64,000 bases of DNA, taken from contig OZ038492.1 in assembly GCA_964036315.1 (NCBI GenBank), positions 35,783,618 through 35,847,617 on the forward strand, read 5' to 3'. Positions 21,036-33,026 of the stretch are shown here, one piece after another. Within the stretch, counting starts at the first letter, position 1; every line of letters starts with the position of its first letter. Below the pieces are notes generated by a model. It made no database searches, was not told where the DNA came from, and saw nothing but the letters and a program-made list of their open reading frames with translations. The DNA is from Acanthosepion esculentum (Eukaryota; Mollusca; Cephalopoda; Sepiida; Sepiidae). Position numbers and translations under genes: made by a program.

Positions 21036-21290
21036 AGGTATCATCTACATACTTTAACCATAGCGTTGGCTTAGATATATGTCTTCTAATGCCATTTCTT
21101 CAAAGTTATTCCATGTATATATTCGCTATTGCTGGTGATAATAGCGAGCCCATTGCTAAGCCCTCATGTTGTCGATAGATGTGTGATCCCATTCCGAAGT
21201 GTGTTGTTTGTGTACATAAAGTCAACATCTCCATCAGATTATCTATTGGAATACTGGTCCGTTCTTCTAGGGATGAGTCAGAGGCCAATC
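21036..21290 (-). pseudogene. Penelope-like element reverse transcriptase fragment (copy A)
   Basis: The minus-strand frame reads HFGMGSHIYRQHEGLAMGS then LLSPAIANIYMENNFEEMAL. PLE reverse transcriptases have the pattern DGxxYxQxxGxAMGSPLSPxxANxYME here, so the family is clear. The catalytic YVDD region would lie downstream and is lost at the SINE-B junction. Confidence 0.8.
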
Positions 21291-22210
21291 TGTCTCTGAC
21301 TACTGAGAGTGCCCCCTCCGTGGTTACCCTGGTGAACTCACCACGTCCAAGCTCACCATCTGGTTGGATAGGATGGGAGCATCTTTGGTTATTTCCACTA
21401 AGTGGGCGGAGTTTCGGACATATGAAGGAGGCTTTCCGATCAATGGGTCAACGACTTGGCGACTTTCAAGAATCCTACAATCTCAACAGCGCCGTACTTT
21501 GCGTGTATCGCGATAATTACAGCATGTCGTTTCATGTCATGCGTTAGCTGATCGTTCGCCATTGATGCTTTGAAAAGATAAAAGCACATTAACTGATTAT
21601 CACCTAACTGCAGGGGAACAATTCCTTGTTCTCATATACCTTAGGCATCCTTTATAATGCCGGTTAAAAAGCGCGAGTATTTATCAAATCGCTTGTAAAT
21701 AAAATTAGCAACGGAGAAATATCAGAGGGAAAAGGTCAATATTGATAAGAAATATAGACGTGTTTAAGTGAAAATCAAGCAGATATCAAGAATGGATTCC
21801 GGACCTTCTGGAATGACCAAAATAATATAGAATGAAAAATAAGAAATGCCAAAAGAAACTTCTTATAGGGGTCAACAGTCATCTAGCACAATGGGGCAAC
21901 GTGGGCTCCAGTGCGATGATAACTCAGCATCGCTGGGCGAAAGGATTCCTAGACTAATATCAACGGTCAAACAGTGGCGAGTCCCCTGACTGACTCCATG
22001 GAACGTGTCCATAACTAAAGCGGGCCTTCAGGTTGGATGACATCAGTTGTGGTTTGACGTGGTGAGGGGTGAGCTACGGCAGGTCGACTCGCTAAAGACA
22101 GGCTAAGTATGAATGAATAGTTGTCCGGTTTTCAGGAGTGAACTGGTCAGGTGCTTCGACCACTCCCTCACATGGGGAGGATAATGATGATAATGATGAT
22201 GATGAATAAT
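21291..22210. other. Unrecognised, partly GC-richer region
   Basis: 21250-21540 carries an open plus frame with no recognised motif. 21870-22170 is GC-richer, ends in a GATGATAAT run and may be an unidentified SINE or LINE 3' end. Confidence 0.3.
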
Positions 22211-22602
22211 GAATTGGTACGTGTAATTAATGCAGTAATAGAAATAATCTAAAAAAAAAGGAAAAAAATGTACTTTTCCCTCTTTATGAGCTATGTCTTC
22301 TCAGGAATTGAGTAATCATGAACCTCCCCAACGTTTGATTTTTACTTAAATTATTTTAACACTGCTATCAGTTCAGACAATATATCAATTATAGCAATAT
22401 AGCAATTACTCTCTATTTTCCTCTACTCCTCATACCTTCAATATGTCTTGTGATTGTTTTGTTCTCCAAACCCCCTTTCCTCATTATGTGTTTCTTTTTC
22501 AAAAAATATGTTAACTCTTTATAATTGTAAGCGGGACCCCTTATATCAACTAAAAACAAAACAAACACATACAACTGTTTATTTTTTTAAATTTATATTT
22601 TA

Positions 22603-22960
22603 ATCAATTCACCCAAAGCAAGGCAATAAAGCCACTAAGACGCAAAGAGTTACTGGTTGTGGAAGAATATAAGAAAAGGACAAAAACTATTACGGAGAGA
22701 GAACAATAAAAGAAATAAGGAGTCAGAAGATAACGATTAATTTTTTTTTTAAGCAAGAAGTCGGAAGAGAGTTCCAGTAGCGACCAGTGCAAGAAAAGAG
22801 GCTGTTAGCATAGAATTTACGTTTGAATTTACATTTTTGCCAATCTAGTTCAGCACTTAAATTCATAAAAACACGGCACCATAGACGCAAGTTAATCGGA
22901 GCAGTTATCGTAAAAATATTTAGAGAATTGTACAGTCATCTGAAAAGTCTCAGTTATTGA
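22603..22960 (-). pseudogene. CR1/Jockey-like LINE 3' end
   Basis: The plus strand shows the inverted tail (TTCACCCAAAGCAAGGCAAT, AAGCCACTAAGACGC), followed by decayed C-terminal ORF2 sequence up to TACCGT-type positions equivalent to 11630. Confidence 0.7.
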
Positions 22961-23394
22961 AGTTCAATGCGAGAAGTCATTTTCAAAACTAAAGATAATA
23001 AAGACAAGGTTAGGACATTCGCTGTCTGAGGAGAATTTGGAATCATACATGTTGCTATCCATTGAAAAGGAATTCTTAGATGAATTGGATGCAGAAGCAA
23101 TTAGTGGCAGATTCCCACAATCATCTCGTAAACAGAAGCAGTTACTCTTAATATAGTGGACAGCATGCATTAATGTGTAAATGGATCCGAAACTTGGTCA
23201 TTATCATCTCGTCTTATAAGACGACTGGATGGAACATATACAAATCCAGAACATCAGTTGGAGATCCCATGCAACGCTTAACACAATTTACGGAGAACTG
23301 AGACCAGTCTCACTTAAGTTCAAATAGAAACGATTATCTTCTGCCGACCACTGCCACCGAGCGGACAGGGAATCGTGTCATTCTTACTCTTATG

Positions 23395-23540
23395 ACAATA
23401 TGGCATCCTTGTGGAAGTGTTTTCTCACGAAAGTTGACTTTTCCAGACCCCATGGCTCGGGACACAGGGTGGGACATTGGGCATATGGGGACAGAAATGC
23501 AGGACCGAAGAATGTTGAGAAGGATTGTCATGTGGTGTTC
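23395..23540 (-). repeat. Dispersed repeat R5, copy a
   Basis: Minus-strand reading CCCACCCTGTGTCCCGAGCC then GTCTGGAAAAGTCAACTTTC matches 63890-64000 on the plus strand. The frame CPTLCPEPWGLEKSTFVRKH is conserved between the copies, hinting at an unidentified transposon ORF. Confidence 0.55.
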
Positions 23541-23544
23541 CGAC

Positions 23545-24115
23545 CAACTATTAATTAAAATTATCATTCGCCCGTGCATTGAATATTGTTTCCATATATG
23601 GTCGGGTGCCCCTGGTGATAATTTCTACGTTCTCAACAAAATCCAAAGACGGATCTACAATGTAATCGATCCTGACTTGGCATCTGGACTCCAGTTACTT
23701 TTCAACGGATGTGATGTAACATTCCTCTGTCTTTTGTACAAATATATTCATGGCAACTACTCTGACGAGATATTTTACCTGGTGCCCCGACTGCATGAAT
23801 TTAAGCGTGCAACTAGTTTCGCATCGAGGTCCCATCTTCTAGTGTTGAAATAGCTAAATGTAACCGCTAACAGTTTCTTCTCTCGCACTTCCCCACAGTG
23901 GAACTGCCTTCCCTTGACATGCTTCCCTAATAGCTACAATCGTCAAAGATTTAACGTCAATGTAACGTCAATCGACATCTTCTGATGCCTTAATTCCCGT
24001 TCTTCTTTTTCCCCTCTTCAACCTCCACCTATACCCAGTCTTTTCACTAACTTTCACTCTCCGTAACCCCTTGAGTACTAGTGGCACCCCCGCCTTGCTT
24101 GCGGTGAAATGCTTA
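23545..24115 (+). pseudogene. CR1/Jockey-like LINE, C-terminal ORF2 and tail
   Basis: A long frame reads IIRPCIEYCFHIWSGAPGD, then VLNKIQRRIYNVIDPDLAS, CLLYKYIHGNYSDEIFYLVP and RLHEFKRATSFASRS. Shifted frames give SRTSPQWNCLPLTCFP and SYNRQRFNVNV. The 3' tail is GCTTGCGGTGAAATGCTTAA. Confidence 0.85.
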
Positions 24116-24399
24116 AAAGAAGAATTAAATAAAATTCTGTATTTTTATTTGGGATCTACTGCCAGTAATATGTACTGTACCTGTAAACTGTAATTATTAA
24201 GAAATACATTTTTCTACAAAAATGCTTAATTGTAAGATTTTTCGATATGTAGTTTTGGAAATTTGTATTTATTCGTTATGAAACTTAAATGATAGCAATG
24301 TAGTTGTGTCCACGACTTTTTCCTCGATGACCATTATTTTACACCCAGTCCACTACTGAGTGTAAGTGATCTTTTAATTCTTATTTTCCTAGAAATTGT

Positions 24400-24713
24400 G
24401 ATTAAAAAAAAAACGACCATTTTTGTTTTCCTAAACGTACAAAAAGGGAAACACATTTAAACAGACGAGCAGAAAACAATAGTAAATGTTAAGTTTATTT
24501 CGCCGCATTTATGCGCGTACATCGAGAAAGAATTCTATTTCAGAAGAACGTATATCAAAGCAGCAGATACGTATTAGAAACAAAAGAAACACTTAAAAAC
24601 CTTTCTTTTTTTACTATCGTCAATGATTAGCCTATAGGTAGAAGACAACGGATAGAGGGCGGGGTGGTTTTTTGAAAGATCTCCACTATGTAAGATTACC
24701 TTTGACATGGTAA
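24400..24713 (-). repeat. Dispersed repeat R4, copy b
   Basis: Inverted partner of 18311-18618, about 6 kb away, with only scattered substitutions and small indels. Confidence 0.85.
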
Positions 24714-24849
24714 ATTGTGATTCCGATCCATGAAAGTTCCAGGCTCCGAAATCATGACAATATTAATTAGCCTCCTGTGTTGTTTTATTCATCGTCTTCG
24801 AATCCATTTCATCACGACAGAGAAACTTTTCTGCGTGCCATCAACATGG

Positions 24850-25590
24850 CTGATGCTTTAACTCCAGGAGAGCCACACTCTACGCCTTCTTGGCCTCACG
24901 TTCTTCACTGATAAGGAATGGAGTGATTATATCCTATCAGTTGCTACGTCTAAGCAAGGAAACTTGGTTCACTCAGACATCCCAAAAGATATCTCTCGTC
25001 CCAATCAATCTTGGACATTTATAAATCTAACATTTGTCTGTGCATTGAATCATATTTAGTCTGGTGCCTCTGATAACAGATCTCAAGATTCTTGACAAAA
25101 TCCAAAGAAGGATCTGAAATGTAACTGATCCTGACTTAGCATATTTACTTCACTCAATTTATCACCGACGTAACATAGCTCGCCTCTTTTCTTTCTATAA
25201 ATATTTTCATGGCAACCCTACTGATGAGCTTTTTCTCTGCTGACTGAATTTCAGGAACTGAAGCGTGGTACTAGAGTGTCAACTAGGTCTTGCCGATTTA
25301 CTGTTGAACTATCTAGATGCAACAACGATTTCTACTCTAACAGTTTCTTCCCCTTGCACTTCCTACCTGCGTAACTTCCTTCCGATTTCTTGCTTCCCTG
25401 ATAACTACAATCTTTAAAGTTTAAATGCAAAGTCAATCACCATTTTCTGTCTTCTTGAACCCTGTTCATTTTTTGTACTTTCCTCAATCCTCTCCATTCT
25501 CAGGATTCTCTTTCTCTTCCAGCATCGCATGCTGTAACAACCCTGCATTATTAGTGACATTATCTCCTTGCTTGGGATGAAACTATTAAA
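24850..25590 (+). pseudogene. CR1/Jockey-like LINE, decayed 3' part
   Basis: LTFFTDKEWSDYILSVATSK corresponds to the LGITFSANMKWKDYIESIA segment of the 19.6 kb copy. The C-terminal remnant and tail (CCTTGCTTGGGATGAAACTA) follow. There are many frameshifts. Confidence 0.7.
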
Positions 25591-26049
25591 AAAAAGAAAA
25601 GAAAAAATGAGTATTACATTAGAACGGTGTTTTTCAAGCAGTTCGCCCGAGCAAACTGATGCCCCCAATAAAAATAGCCAGGTGCACCCAGAAGTACACA
25701 TCTGCCCTGAAAGATAGCCAGGTTCGCTGCAAGTTAAAACGAAAATAAATTTATGAATTATTTTTTTACATTTAAATATCTTTATTTTTAAAAAGCTAGA
25801 AACACAAGCTTCTATGTCTGTGTAATTTCGTTGTCATTTGATATTTGGATGCTAAATTACTTACTCTTTAAGATGGGATATATAATACTAAAAGGATTTA
25901 AAACAGACATTATTGGCCTCTCTAAAAAAGCAGATTCTTTCTAAATCACTTTAAATGAAAACCGTATCGCTAATCTTCTCTGGGAATGCTAAACCATAAT
26001 TTCATATTTTCGAATATTTAAGCCATGAAGTAAAAATGGTTGAGAAACA

Positions 26050-26230
26050 CTGATCTAATAATTATTAACAAGAATGATAGATTTAGGTTAGATTCAGCCA
26101 TTGATAATGGCATTATTACTATTTATCATTATCTATGTGTACCTCAGGTACGCTTTTGGAAGCCTTTTCCTTTTCGTCATCCCATTCAGTCCCTATTCTG
26201 TTTTCTATTGACACTACCTTTTTCGGTAGG
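26050..26230 (+). repeat. Dispersed repeat R6, copy a
   Basis: GATAGATTTAGG, TTTATCATTATCT and a GTACGCTTTTGG/GTAAGCTCTTGC block are shared with 29565-29720 in direct orientation. Family unknown. Confidence 0.5.
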
Positions 26231-26286
26231 TTACTCGCGGTTTCCTTCTGTTCCTTTCAAAAAATAACCGATGCACATTAATACGC

Positions 26287-27303
26287 AAAGCAACGAAAAT
26301 ATTAATTAACGTATTGGAGATATTAAGTCTGCATAAATATTTAATAGGTTTCATTTAATTTTATGTAATTTAATTTTTAATCTACTTCTTATTTTTCTTG
26401 TTTTTATCCTGTCGTATTCGAGAATTCTTCCAATTTTCTTTTCTTCGTTTCCTTTCTGTTATCTCTGCTAATAGCAGACAGGGAACGGAAACTACAAAAC
26501 CTCCTACAGAAATTAACGAAGGAAAGCGAGAAGAAAGGACTAAGCATAAACTACAAAAGAACAGAATATATGCTTATCAGAAAAAGAATGAACCCAAAAT
26601 GCACATTACAGGTCGGGATTACTAAAATCAAGCAGATACACAAATTTAATATCTGGGAAGTTTTCAAACAGATGATGGAAAGTGCGACACTGAGATCCGA
26701 AGACGTATTTGGACGGCAAAAGGTGCATTCCAAAAGCTAAGCAGAGTATTGAGAGACAGAAAAATTTCGTTGAAAACAAAAAGAGTACTGAACTGTTACG
26801 TGATATCTCTCCTCCTTTATATCAGCGAATGCTGGACAATCTCCTCAAGGATGAGGAAGAGACTTGAAGCAATAGAAATGTGGTTCTACAAAAAGATGCT
26901 GTGTACCGAATATGTGAGCATCAACGATGTTTTGGGGCGAATGGAAACAAAACGGAAACTCATACTTAGCATCAGGAAGAGGCTGTTGAGGTTTCTGGGC
27001 ACGTAATGAGGAAGAAGTGTTTGAAAAACCTGATACCCACAGGAGAAATAGAATGAAAAAGGGACGGAGGAAAACATCGTGTTACATACTTGATGAGCTT
27101 GAGCAAAGGAACGATAGAACAGGGTTTGGGAGAAATAACAAATCTTATTAAGAACTACAAGATTTTATAAATGTCTACCAAAATGTTTCTTATAAGAACA
27201 TAGCTTATAAAAGTTGTATTCAGAGGCCGAAATGGAGACATGTCGCGAATTTCAAAATGGTGGAATTTATGTAATTATTAAAGTCTTTTGTCTCTTAATA
27301 GGC
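26287..27303 (+). repeat. Tandem duplication unit 1 containing an RTE LINE fragment
   Basis: The non-LINE lead-in (AATTAACGTATTGGAGATAT and TTTAATAGGTTTCATT) and the LINE junction (CTGCTAATAGCAGACAGGGA) recur 1,017 bp later from 27304. Since both flank and junction are repeated, this is a duplicated locus rather than two insertions. Confidence 0.85.
26480..27175 (+). pseudogene. RTE-like LINE ORF2 C-terminal region, duplicate 1
   Basis: Frames include SLKTKRVLNCYVISLLLYIS, ECWTISSRMRKRLEAIEMWF, YKKMLCTEYVSINDVLGRME and KRLLRFLGT, then TYLMSLSKGTIEQGLGEI. This is the post-RT segment of RTE-type endonuclease/reverse-transcriptase proteins common in invertebrate genomes. It has frameshifts and stops. 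Confidence 0.85.
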
Positions 27304-28575
27304 AAAGTAACGAAAACATTAATTAACGTATTGGAGATATTAAATCTGCATAAACATTTAATAGGTTTCATTCAATTTTATTTAATGTAATTTTAATCTA
27401 TCTCTTATTTTTCTTGTTTTATCGTGTCGTATTCGAGAACTCTTCGAATTTCCTTTTGTTCGTTTCATTTCTGATATCTCTGCTGATAGCAGGCACGGAA
27501 AGGAAACTACAAAACCTCCCACAGAAGATAATAAAAGAAAGCGAGAAGAAAGGACTAAGCATAAACTACAAAAAGACAGAATGCATGCTCATCAGCAAAA
27601 TGATGAGCCCCAAATACAAATTGCAGGTCGGGATTACTAAAGTCAAGCAGACACACAAATTTAAATATATGGGAAGTGTTCAAACAGAGGACGGAAAGTG
27701 CGATACTGAGATCCGAAGACGTATTTGGATGGCCAAAGATGTATTCCAAAATCTAGGCAGAATATTAAAAGACAGAAAAGTTTGGTTCGAAACAAAAAAA
27801 AAGGAGTATCTGTCTATATTTCTGAGATGAGGTATTATGTACACTATTTACATTATTCGGACTATTGTCCTCATCTTTGTTGCCATATTTATTACAACGT
27901 ATCGGCCGTTGTACGCTTCGGCCTTCTTCAGGTGGTTGGAATGTCGAACTGAACTGAAGAGTGGAATTAACAGGAGATAGCTGATAACTGACATCTATTA
28001 AACATGACACGTGGAACTAGAAGAATCTACCCCAGTAGAGGTTCAGCTCGACATTCCAACCACCTGAAGAAGGCCGAATCGTACAACAGCTGAAACGTTG
28101 TAATAAATATGGCAACAAAGATGAGGACAATAGTCCGAATAATGTAAAAAAGAAGGAGTACTTAACTGTTACTTAATATCTGTCCTCGTACATGGCAGTG
28201 AATGCTGGCTAATCTCCACAAAGATGAGATTTGAAGCAACAGAAACGTGGTTCTACAGAAAGATGATGAGGATAATATGGACCGAACATGTGAACAACGA
28301 CGAGGTTTTGAAGCGAATGGAAACAAAAAGGAAAGTCATAATTAACACCAGGAAGAGGCAGTTGAAATTTCCGGGGCACTTAATGAGGAAGAAGGGCTTG
28401 GAAAATCTGATATTCCCATGACAGATTGAGGAACAGAGAAAAGCAGCGCAAAACCCACTTGAAGGGCTTGAGCAAAAGGATAACGGAACAGGGCTTGGGA
28501 GAAATAAAAACTTATTAAAATCTGCAGGGGACAGGAAGAGGTGGAGGGTCATGATCGCCTACGTCTTGAAGAGAC
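27304..28575 (+). pseudogene. RTE-like LINE ORF2 region, duplicate 2, split by SINE-B
   Basis: 27490-27805 reads ERKLQNLPQKIIKESEKKG, LSINYKKTECMLISKMMSPK, LQVGITKVKQTHKFKYMGSV and EIRRRIWMAKDVFQNLG. After the 27808-28146 insertion it resumes near 28150 and reads RFEATETWFYRKMMRIIWTE, VLKRMETKRKVIINTRKRQ and then DRKRWRVMIAYVLKRRG at the C terminus. It is more complete than duplicate 1. Confidence 0.87.
27808..28146. mobile_element. SINE-B foldback copy inserted in the RTE LINE
   Basis: Two arms of about 110 bp are near-perfect inverse copies, from CATTATTCGGACTATTGTCC on the left to GGACAATAGTCCGAATAATG on the right. The tRNA-like core present at 1680 is missing. The LINE sequence AAGGAGTA with its A-run is duplicated on both sides (left to 27808, right to 28160), consistent with a target duplication of about 12 bp. 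Confidence 0.8.
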
Positions 28576-28579
28576 GAGG

Positions 28580-29560
28580 CATTTAAAAGAAACAAGACGT
28601 ATTATCAATGCACAGTGTTCTCATTATAGTAAGCGCCCTGTTAGAAGAATAGTAACTTTCTGATCACCGTTCGATAATTTTGTTCAGTAATTTTACCGTG
28701 AATCTAAAATAATTTATGGTTACTTAAAATTTCCGCTATAGGAAATTAAAAGGTATTTTATGAAAGGTTGTGTGCATTATGACCGTAGAGTGAACTTCTG
28801 CGTAAGTCCTCTTCCTCCACGTTGCCTTGACTCGTAGGAGGAGAAATGAAAATGTATTCCATGGAGGTAGATGGAGGAATGGAGGACGGCTGTTCACAAA
28901 ACACGCCTCGCAGTAAATCTGTATCTACTTTACTGACCGTTTGGCTGATAAACAAAGCCCCGGAAATTTTTTTCTTTATACTTTCCACTTATCACACATT
29001 CACCCCCGTCATCTATCTATTTCCAGAGATAAGCAAAACTGCTGATATCACCCTGTCCCTTCTTCTGTCCCTCCTTCCCAATCCACATTCACTGCCCTCA
29101 GTATAATTCATTTATGTCCGTACGTTGATGGTCATCCTGTAGCTACATTGTTGGTTGTTTCAGTGATAAAAAAAATCTCCCGAAATTCTCTCGATTCTTT
29201 CCCCTCCTTACCCTCTCGCCACCTTCCTCTAACTCCTTCCAGTGATAACTGAAACCCCTGATATCCCTCCCTCCCTCCCTCCCAATCTACCTTCGTTACC
29301 CTCAGAATAATTCAGCCATGTCTGCATGGAGATAATATCGTCGCCTGTATTATTACTGTGCTGTGAAAATACTCACATCATAAAATAAATTCTTATTTCG
29401 GGAGACATCTTTATTATTTTCCTATTTTCAAATTTCATGACTAATTTCGCCTCAGTAAAAAAATTTAAGTTTGAGCCAGTATTTTAGTCATTCTACAAAT
29501 GCGTCCTGAAGTAAAAAGAAAAGTTTGAGAAATAATTATTATTAAGAATTATATAAATAC
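28580..29560. other. No gene seen; CT-rich segment
   Basis: 29180-29290 is pyrimidine-rich (CCTCCCTCCCTCCC). No family motif in the frames. Confidence 0.4.
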
Positions 29561-29564
29561 CAAG

Positions 29565-29720
29565 AAGAAAGATAGATTTAGGCTCGAGTCATTCAGTGAT
29601 AATGCTATTATTAATGTTTATCATTATCTGTGTCGTGACTCTTCAGGTAAGCTCTTGCTGATCGTTTCCTCTTCGTCATACCACATAGTCCGTTCTGTTA
29701 TCCGTGGTCGCTTGGAAAGA
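29565..29720 (+). repeat. Dispersed repeat R6, copy b
   Basis: Direct copy of 26050-26230. The following segment to 29910 ends in GAAACACCCGGTATATG, which resembles a Tc1-type terminus, but I found no matching inverse end. Confidence 0.45.
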
Positions 29721-29910
29721 TCACGTTTTCGGATCTCTCTTTCCCTCAATCTGTCATGGAAACCATGCCATGGTAAAATTAGCAATGTGAGGAGGAGCAT
29801 CATCCAGCTGGAACCACTGTTCCCCCTCATCAAGGTCCTCACGCTCCTCGCACTCTCCCCATCGGAGGGACCGCTGCTTTGTTTCAACAATTGTGAAACA
29901 CCCGGTATAT

Positions 29911-30875
29911 GTTACTCATATACCTTGCGCATTATAGAATGAAAGTTTCAGATGAAAATTCAGTGCATCACTGTACAAGGATACAGGATTTTGCTGCAAC
30001 AGAGGGTGTTGGGATATAATTTAGTGCTTACTTGTTGCCATACTGCGTAAACGTATTTGTCATTAGAGCCTGTGTGCAATTTCTAGTAAAAGTAAAGATG
30101 ACAGATTGTCATATTGTCTATGTGACAAGTCTAAGGTCATCGCACTAAGTCACTTTTTGATACCAAATCGTGTTTTTGCAAATATCTGTGTGTATATATC
30201 AATTTCAAATTCAACAAATAAGTTGCTTTTTTGTGCTATAAGCAAGCAAATGTCGCTTGATCCCTTTAATGTTTTACGCGTATGGGTCTTGTTTGGGGTG
30301 CGTGTTCATGTGTGCGTTAAATTGGTCAGTCGACAAGCCTATTTACATTCTTCCGTTTATTGGTCGACTGAATCAGCCTTATCAATCGGACTTTCAGATT
30401 AGGGCTTAAAAGCATGCATAATTCATTAGGCACTGTTTAGCCGCGTGACATTGACCATAGTCCTTACAAATACCAAACAGGCGCAGCGTTAGCCCCCCCC
30501 CCCACCACTTAAAATGGCACGTCTTTGTTCTGTCAGTGTTTCTTTCAAAAGACCGGCTTTTTCATCATTTAATCAATAATTCGATATAAGTAAGAAAAAA
30601 AAGCAAAGTAAATGAAAATGATTTACCTCACAAAACTTAAGTGCTGTCAAAACGAGTTAACGGTATTCTTGAAGCTTTGGCACTACTTAAATTTACTGGT
30701 CCCTTCTCAAAATATAAGGAATACGTTTTTTTTAGTAATTTTTCTAGATTAGTACTCATTTGACTTTCATCGAGCCACAAAATATGTCGTTATGTTTGTT
30801 GTTATTATCACTCGTGCTCTCCGACAATTATCAGGTGTATATCTGGGTATCATACAGACAATTGTGGACTGAACG
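29911..30875. other. No gene seen
   Basis: One 98-codon plus frame at 30106 has no recognisable motif. A poly-C run lies at 30494-30502. Confidence 0.4.
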
Positions 30876-30879
30876 CTCT

Positions 30880-31475
30880 TTTTAATGCACCGGGTTAGAC
30901 TGTTCTCATTCCTCTGCTCATGTCTGTGGATATCTCGTATACTTATTTTTAGTCAGTTAGTCAGTTATGTGCCATGCATGATACAAGACTGACGAGGCAG
31001 TAGGTTGCCATTTCTTTCTGCGGTAGACCAGTTGCCATCCAAGACTATATAACCCGGTCTGTCCTGCTATTTAGCCACAGATCTGGGGGAGAAGAAGAGG
31101 ATTCATACCTTTCTCAATAGTATTATCACATAAGTGAATGTAATGGATTCAACTGGATTTCGAACTCGGCTCTATGCATTAGAGCCGCTATCCATTACTC
31201 CATCGTACCTCCTTATTTTTAGTACTGCTCAGTTATTACTCATCTTTTTCTGCCGAGGTCAAGTGCACACTGCCTGGCCCAGGCATTGAACTCACCGTTA
31301 TTATGTCACTAAAACTCACGAACTAGGGATTTAATCCACTAACTTATTGTCCTGTGGTGGATTAAAGTGTTAGTTCAGTGGAAAAGGGAGAGTAATAATG
31401 ACAACAAAGATGAGGACAATAGTCCTAATATACACAAGGATAACTCTTCATCCCAGAAATTCAGATATAAATTAT
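30880..31475 (-). mobile_element. SINE-B copy, split by a SINE1 insertion
   Basis: Left part 30880-30942 holds the TTAGACTGTTCTCATTCC block. The right part from 31224 holds CAGGCATTGAACTCACCGTT (inverse B box), the arm AACAAAGATGAGGACAATAG and the tail CATCCCAGAAATTCAGATAT. A SINE1 interrupts it. Confidence 0.7.
30954..31212 (-). mobile_element. SINE1, tail subfamily a, nested in SINE-B
   Basis: Flanked by the perfect 11-bp duplication TTATTTTTAGT at 30943-30953 and 31213-31223. Minus-strand SINE1 runs from the GGAGTAATGGATAGCGGCTC head to the CAGTTATG-type tail. It is younger than the SINE-B it interrupts. Confidence 0.85.
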
Positions 31476-32689
31476 GTTTCCTTTGTTTTCATATAATAAA
31501 TCTCAATTTTTAAACTGTTATTACTTCATTGATAACTGCGTACATTAGGAATTCGGAAAAAAGATCAACATCAGTAGTACATAGCTATCAACAGTTCTGC
31601 TATATTCAGTTATTTAGAGTAAATACGATGTTTTGAAAATTTACATTTTATGATAGTTACGAAGATAAAATCTTGTAAAAAATCACTAAACCAAAGCAAC
31701 TAATATACACTCTACAGATATATATTGATGTTTTCAAGGAGGAATTATATGTAACAAATAATAAACACCCGGTAATGGTCAGTAGCTATTTGCCCGAAGC
31801 ATTGTGAAGATAACAGCAACTATAGTGATCAAGATGAGAACAACAGTTCGAATGAATTCAAATTGTACTGAAAATTACTCATTACAAAAAATTCAATACA
31901 AAATTATCAAAAAGATGTGCAGATAGAATCATCAGCTTCCAAAATACACCACACCGTGACAGCAGCGTAGATGATATACAATTGGTTAAGGATGTGATTT
32001 AATAATCGTGAGTTCAATCACTGGATCAGGAAATTTAAAATACCTTCAGCAGGACCGAACAATAACTGACATCACATTTACAATATAACAGAATAATCAA
32101 CAGATAGCCGGCATGAACACCTGATGATGTCTAGAGTGTATTTGACCGAAACGTGGTTTTTATAATAACAGCTATAAAACGAAGTTTCGAATAATATTAA
32201 GAAGTACGTATTTATTGAGTTAGTTTTCAGCAATATATAATTTTTTCTGTTATTTCCTTTCAAGATATATGAGTTCATGGCTCTCCACAGATTCCTTTTC
32301 TTTATTATCTGTGAATAGCTATGTCTTCGGAAAGAGCTTAGAGTGGTTTTACTTTTGACTCGTCTGAGTTTTAATTTCATACTTCGAAATTACTGTTACC
32401 CAAGGCTAAGGAGACCAAGCGTGCCTGTTATTTAACCTAGACATGAGGGTTACCAACGAAATTTATGCGAAATATGAAAGAAAAAGATTACGCAGGAATT
32501 TGAAACCGGGTCGTTGGATTCACTTTCCGCATAAGTAGAACCACAAAATATTGATTGCAATTTGAAAAAAAAAACAACAAAAGAAATACTTGACATGTAT
32601 AATGGATTAACGAAGCTAAACTTAATATTTATGCGGCGTCCTTCAGGATATAGACGGTGATAGCTCTCCACTACTTCCTATCCCTTGAG
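31476..32689. other. No gene seen; one degenerate hammerhead-like phrase
   Basis: At 32121-32152 (+) CTGATGA, a GTC/GAC hairpin and GAAAC occur in order, but stem I cannot pair and the triplet would be GUU after a 2-bp stem III. The remainder is AT-rich with short frames. Confidence 0.35.
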
Positions 32690-33010
32690 AGCTTTTCTCT
32701 GCCTTTGCTCACGCACACCGTTCCGCCATGCATTCACTCAAGCTCATCAGGTAAGTGGCATAAGGCCTACCCCAATCTCTCTTGCCTTCACTATACTTCG
32801 TGAGGATTAAGTTTACCAATCCGTTCTTCTCATGTTTCCAAGGAATTTCTGCTATCTTTTTCTGGTTCTGAGTAGAAGTGTTCTTTCTGTTGCCATTTTC
32901 TTGTTGCTTGTTCTCTCCGTCCGTGGATTTTTTTTAGTTTCCTTCAGTAGGATTACATTCTTGTTGCTTCTAGTTTTCTCCTCCTCCATGCGAAGATTAT
33001 CCAGCATTCA
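32690..33010 (-). pseudogene. RTE-like LINE ORF2 C-terminal fragment
   Basis: Minus strand reads NAGQ then a KLEATE-like stretch, KMATERTLLLRTRKRQ and then KFLGNMRRTDW, with YLMSLSECMAE downstream. This matches the fragment at 26.9-27.1 kb. Confidence 0.65.
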
Positions 33011-33026
33011 TTGCCATATTTTTTTT

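Noticed and set aside
28060..28100. Hammerhead in the SINE-B arm (CTGAAGA ... GAAACG)
   Set aside because: The nearest possible triplet would be GUG, which violates the NUH rule, and stem I pairing is not evident.
30106..30402. 98-codon plus-strand frame as a gene
   Set aside because: No recognised domain or conserved context; composition is typical of random AT-rich sequence.
32121..32152. Hammerhead ribozyme at 32.1 kb
   Set aside because: CTGATGA and GAAAC are present, but stem I does not pair and stem III has only two base pairs.
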